From NCBI GenBank assembly GCA_018715425.1, contig DVLR01000289.1, positions 1 through 7,452 on the forward strand: 7,452 bases of DNA, given 5' to 3'. Below the pieces are notes generated by a model. It was given only the letters and a program-made list of their open reading frames with translations, did not search any database and was not told where the DNA came from. The translations under genes and the position numbers were made by a program. This DNA comes from Candidatus Merdenecus merdavium. GTDB taxonomy: Bacteria > Bacillota > Clostridia > Lachnospirales > Lachnospiraceae. This document shows, piece by piece, positions 6,525 to 7,452 of the stretch. Within the stretch, counting starts at the first letter, position 1; each line of letters opens with the position of its first letter.

Positions 6525-6758
6525 TTAATAAACGGGTAGGAGGTAATTAATTAATTTAATTATTGACCTCCCACACCACTCTACGTCAGACTGTCTAACG
6601 ATTACTACCTCTTTAGATGATTTCATAGATAAGGATAATGAATTTCCTTTTCCATCCTTCTTTGGAGCTTTTGCTGCACTTAATGTTTCTATGATTTCCT
6701 TCATCCGCTTTACCGCATGGCTTTCCTCTTCGTCAATACGTTCTCCCAGACGCTGCAT
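6525..6758 (-). pseudogene. Unrecognised reading frame in the decayed region after parB
   Basis: A 77-codon frame follows the broken parB on the same strand, starting at ATG 6758. The first 35 residues (such as GERIDEEESHAVKRMKEI) are charged and helix-like and look like real protein. The rest, after about KKDGKGN, changes character and runs into AT-rich sequence, ending with NYLLPVY. A GGAG lies 11 bases before the ATG, too far to be convincing. I do not recognise a family. The likely reading is the stump of a second gene of the same lost element, joined to unrelated DNA. It may also be a fortuitous open frame. Confidence 0.3.
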
Positions 6759-6787
6759 GATGTTCCAGACTCCACCTCATGTATCCG

Positions 6788-7196
6788 TTACCTCTCCCGA
6801 TCCCGCTCCCGTCTGCGCTACAGTTCCAGTGCCTTGATAATGGTGTCCTCCATCTGTTTTATGGTCATTCCCTGTGAAAAATATTTGTCCAGTCTCTTTT
6901 TAGGAATTTTAAACGCTCCACCTGATTCAGCTTTTCCTCGGTCATGATGGAAAGAATTACGGCCCCGTCTAATTTCCCTGCCTCAGCAAACTTCCGTAAC
7001 TGGATTGCCCGTGCGTGACTTGGGTACAGTCCTCCAGCTTCATTGTGTCAAAAAGCTCCTGCTGTTGTTATTTCAGCAGATACGACAATACTACCACCAG
7101 ACGCATGGCAATCTTACCCTCATGAACCATATCCAGAATTGGCAGAATAAGTTCTGTAAGACGGATATATCGGTGGATTGTTTCTCTACTTTCCCG
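6788..7196 (-). pseudogene. Remnant of a ParB/Spo0J-family partition protein gene, truncated and frameshifted
   Basis: Read on the - strand across three frames, this resembles the C-terminal half of ParB-like proteins carried by Clostridia conjugative elements and plasmids. Segments in order are ESRETIHRYIRLTELI and DMVHEGKIAMR (frame open from 7193), QQQELFDTM and LEDCT, then SHARAIQLRKFAEAGKLDGA with ILSIMTEEK, then KKRLDKYFSQGM with QMEDTIIKALEL and RRRERDRER to the TAA at 6790-6788. A TAA at 7070-7068, an apparent one-base loss near 7022, another near 6908 and a TAG at 6820-6818 break it. The N-terminal ParB nuclease domain is missing upstream of about 7196. In the intact family the protein binds DNA for plasmid or element partitioning. 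The family call is from memory of its sequence pattern. The gene cannot make a functional protein. Confidence 0.72.
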
Positions 7197-7254
7197 AAAA
7201 ACTTAATATCCATCTTCCTGTTTAAAGAAAATGGCTATGTATAAAAATGGCATG

Positions 7255-7291
7255 AAAAAAGTCGCCTGCTCTAGTTAAAGAACAAACGGCT
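7255..7291 (-). terminator. Probable intrinsic terminator after the right-edge gene
   Basis: On the - strand AGCCGTTTG (7291-7283) can pair with CAGGCGACT (7268-7260) with one mismatch and two G-U pairs, around a 14-base loop, followed by six T (7260-7255). It begins 28 bases after the stop codon of the gene entering from the right edge, which fits a terminator for it. Confidence 0.5.
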
Positions 7292-7319
7292 TACTACTGA
7301 TCATGTGTGTGTTTTTCTA

Positions 7320-7452
7320 TTACTTTCTTATATATTTGTAAATATTAAATGGTTTACTTTTTTCCGTCACTCTAATATATTCGTGTTTTTTCAAAATAGA
7401 CTCAACCTGTTTTTTTCTTTCCAAATTCATTTTCATAATAATCAGGTCTTTC
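7320..7452 (-). CDS. C-terminal end of an unrecognised protein (partial)
   Basis: A frame open to the window edge encodes 43 residues, ending IRVTEKSKPFNIYKYIRK before the TAA at 7322-7320. It is lysine-rich and basic (LERKKQVESILKKHEY). Its base composition is AT-rich like the chromosome-style genes on the left and unlike the decayed parB stretch. An internal ATG at 7436 has no ribosome binding site, so the start probably lies beyond the window. A likely terminator follows at 7255-7291, which supports a real gene end. I cannot assign a function, and the frame is short enough that it could be spurious. Confidence 0.45.
   Translation of the reverse strand, partial: KDLIIMKMNLERKKQVESILKKHEYIRVTEKSKPFNIYKYIRK

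Noticed and set aside
6717..7244. Open frames on the + strand across the GC-rich region (6717-6947 and 7005-7244)
   Set aside because: They run antisense to the ParB-like segments, have low-complexity serine/arginine or mixed composition, and show no family pattern; they are by-products of the GC-rich pseudogene.
1..7452. CRISPR arrays, tRNA or rRNA genes, intact insertion sequences
   Set aside because: No regularly spaced repeats, no cloverleaf-like or ribosomal sequences and no transposase frames were seen on either strand.

Overview
The window is AT-rich (roughly one third G+C by eye), with strong AAGGAG-type ribosome binding sites and short intergenic gaps. It has Cys-type sulfatases, a GPH-family sugar symporter and a LacI-family regulator. 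This fits a low-GC anaerobic Firmicute, most likely a gut Clostridia/Lachnospiraceae-type organism. The taxon is inferred from style and gene content; no marker gene is present.

Layout. At the left edge, on the + strand, is a short HxlR-family winged-helix regulator (69-395) with its own intrinsic terminator (426-468). The rest of the window is on the - strand. Read in the direction of transcription from about 6465 down to 566 it holds: a lacI-type regulator (6297-5269); a terminator hairpin overlapping a promoter/operator region (5283-5224); a 585-aa sulfatase (5196-3439); a second 502-aa sulfatase overlapping it by 17 nt (3455-1947); and a 456-aa GPH/MelB-like symporter starting 10 nt later (1936-566). 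The last three form a tight operon. Upstream of lacI (6525-7210) is a more GC-rich stretch of decayed coding sequence, in which I can read the C-terminal half of a ParB-like partition protein broken by two frameshifts and two stops. This is probably the scar of an integrated conjugative element or plasmid. At the right edge is the C-terminal end of an unrecognised protein (7452-7320) followed by a terminator.

How the genes work together (inference). The symporter would bring a sulfated mono- or oligosaccharide into the cell. Neither sulfatase has a signal peptide, so both would remove sulfate esters in the cytoplasm. The LacI-type protein would control the operon through a perfect 12-bp palindrome, GAAAACGTTTTC, lying between candidate -35 and -10 elements. 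That site also nearly matches the catabolite (cre) consensus, so CcpA could bind it too. An identical copy of the palindrome lies inside the lacI coding sequence 587 bp away, which suggests looping or autoregulation. No sulfatase-maturing radical-SAM enzyme and no glycoside hydrolase are in the window, so maturation and sugar breakdown must be encoded elsewhere.

I do not see a clearly unprecedented system. The best leads are the paired identical operators, the compact cytoplasmic two-sulfatase/symporter cassette, the C-terminal extension and altered metal-site residue of the first sulfatase, and the parB scar.
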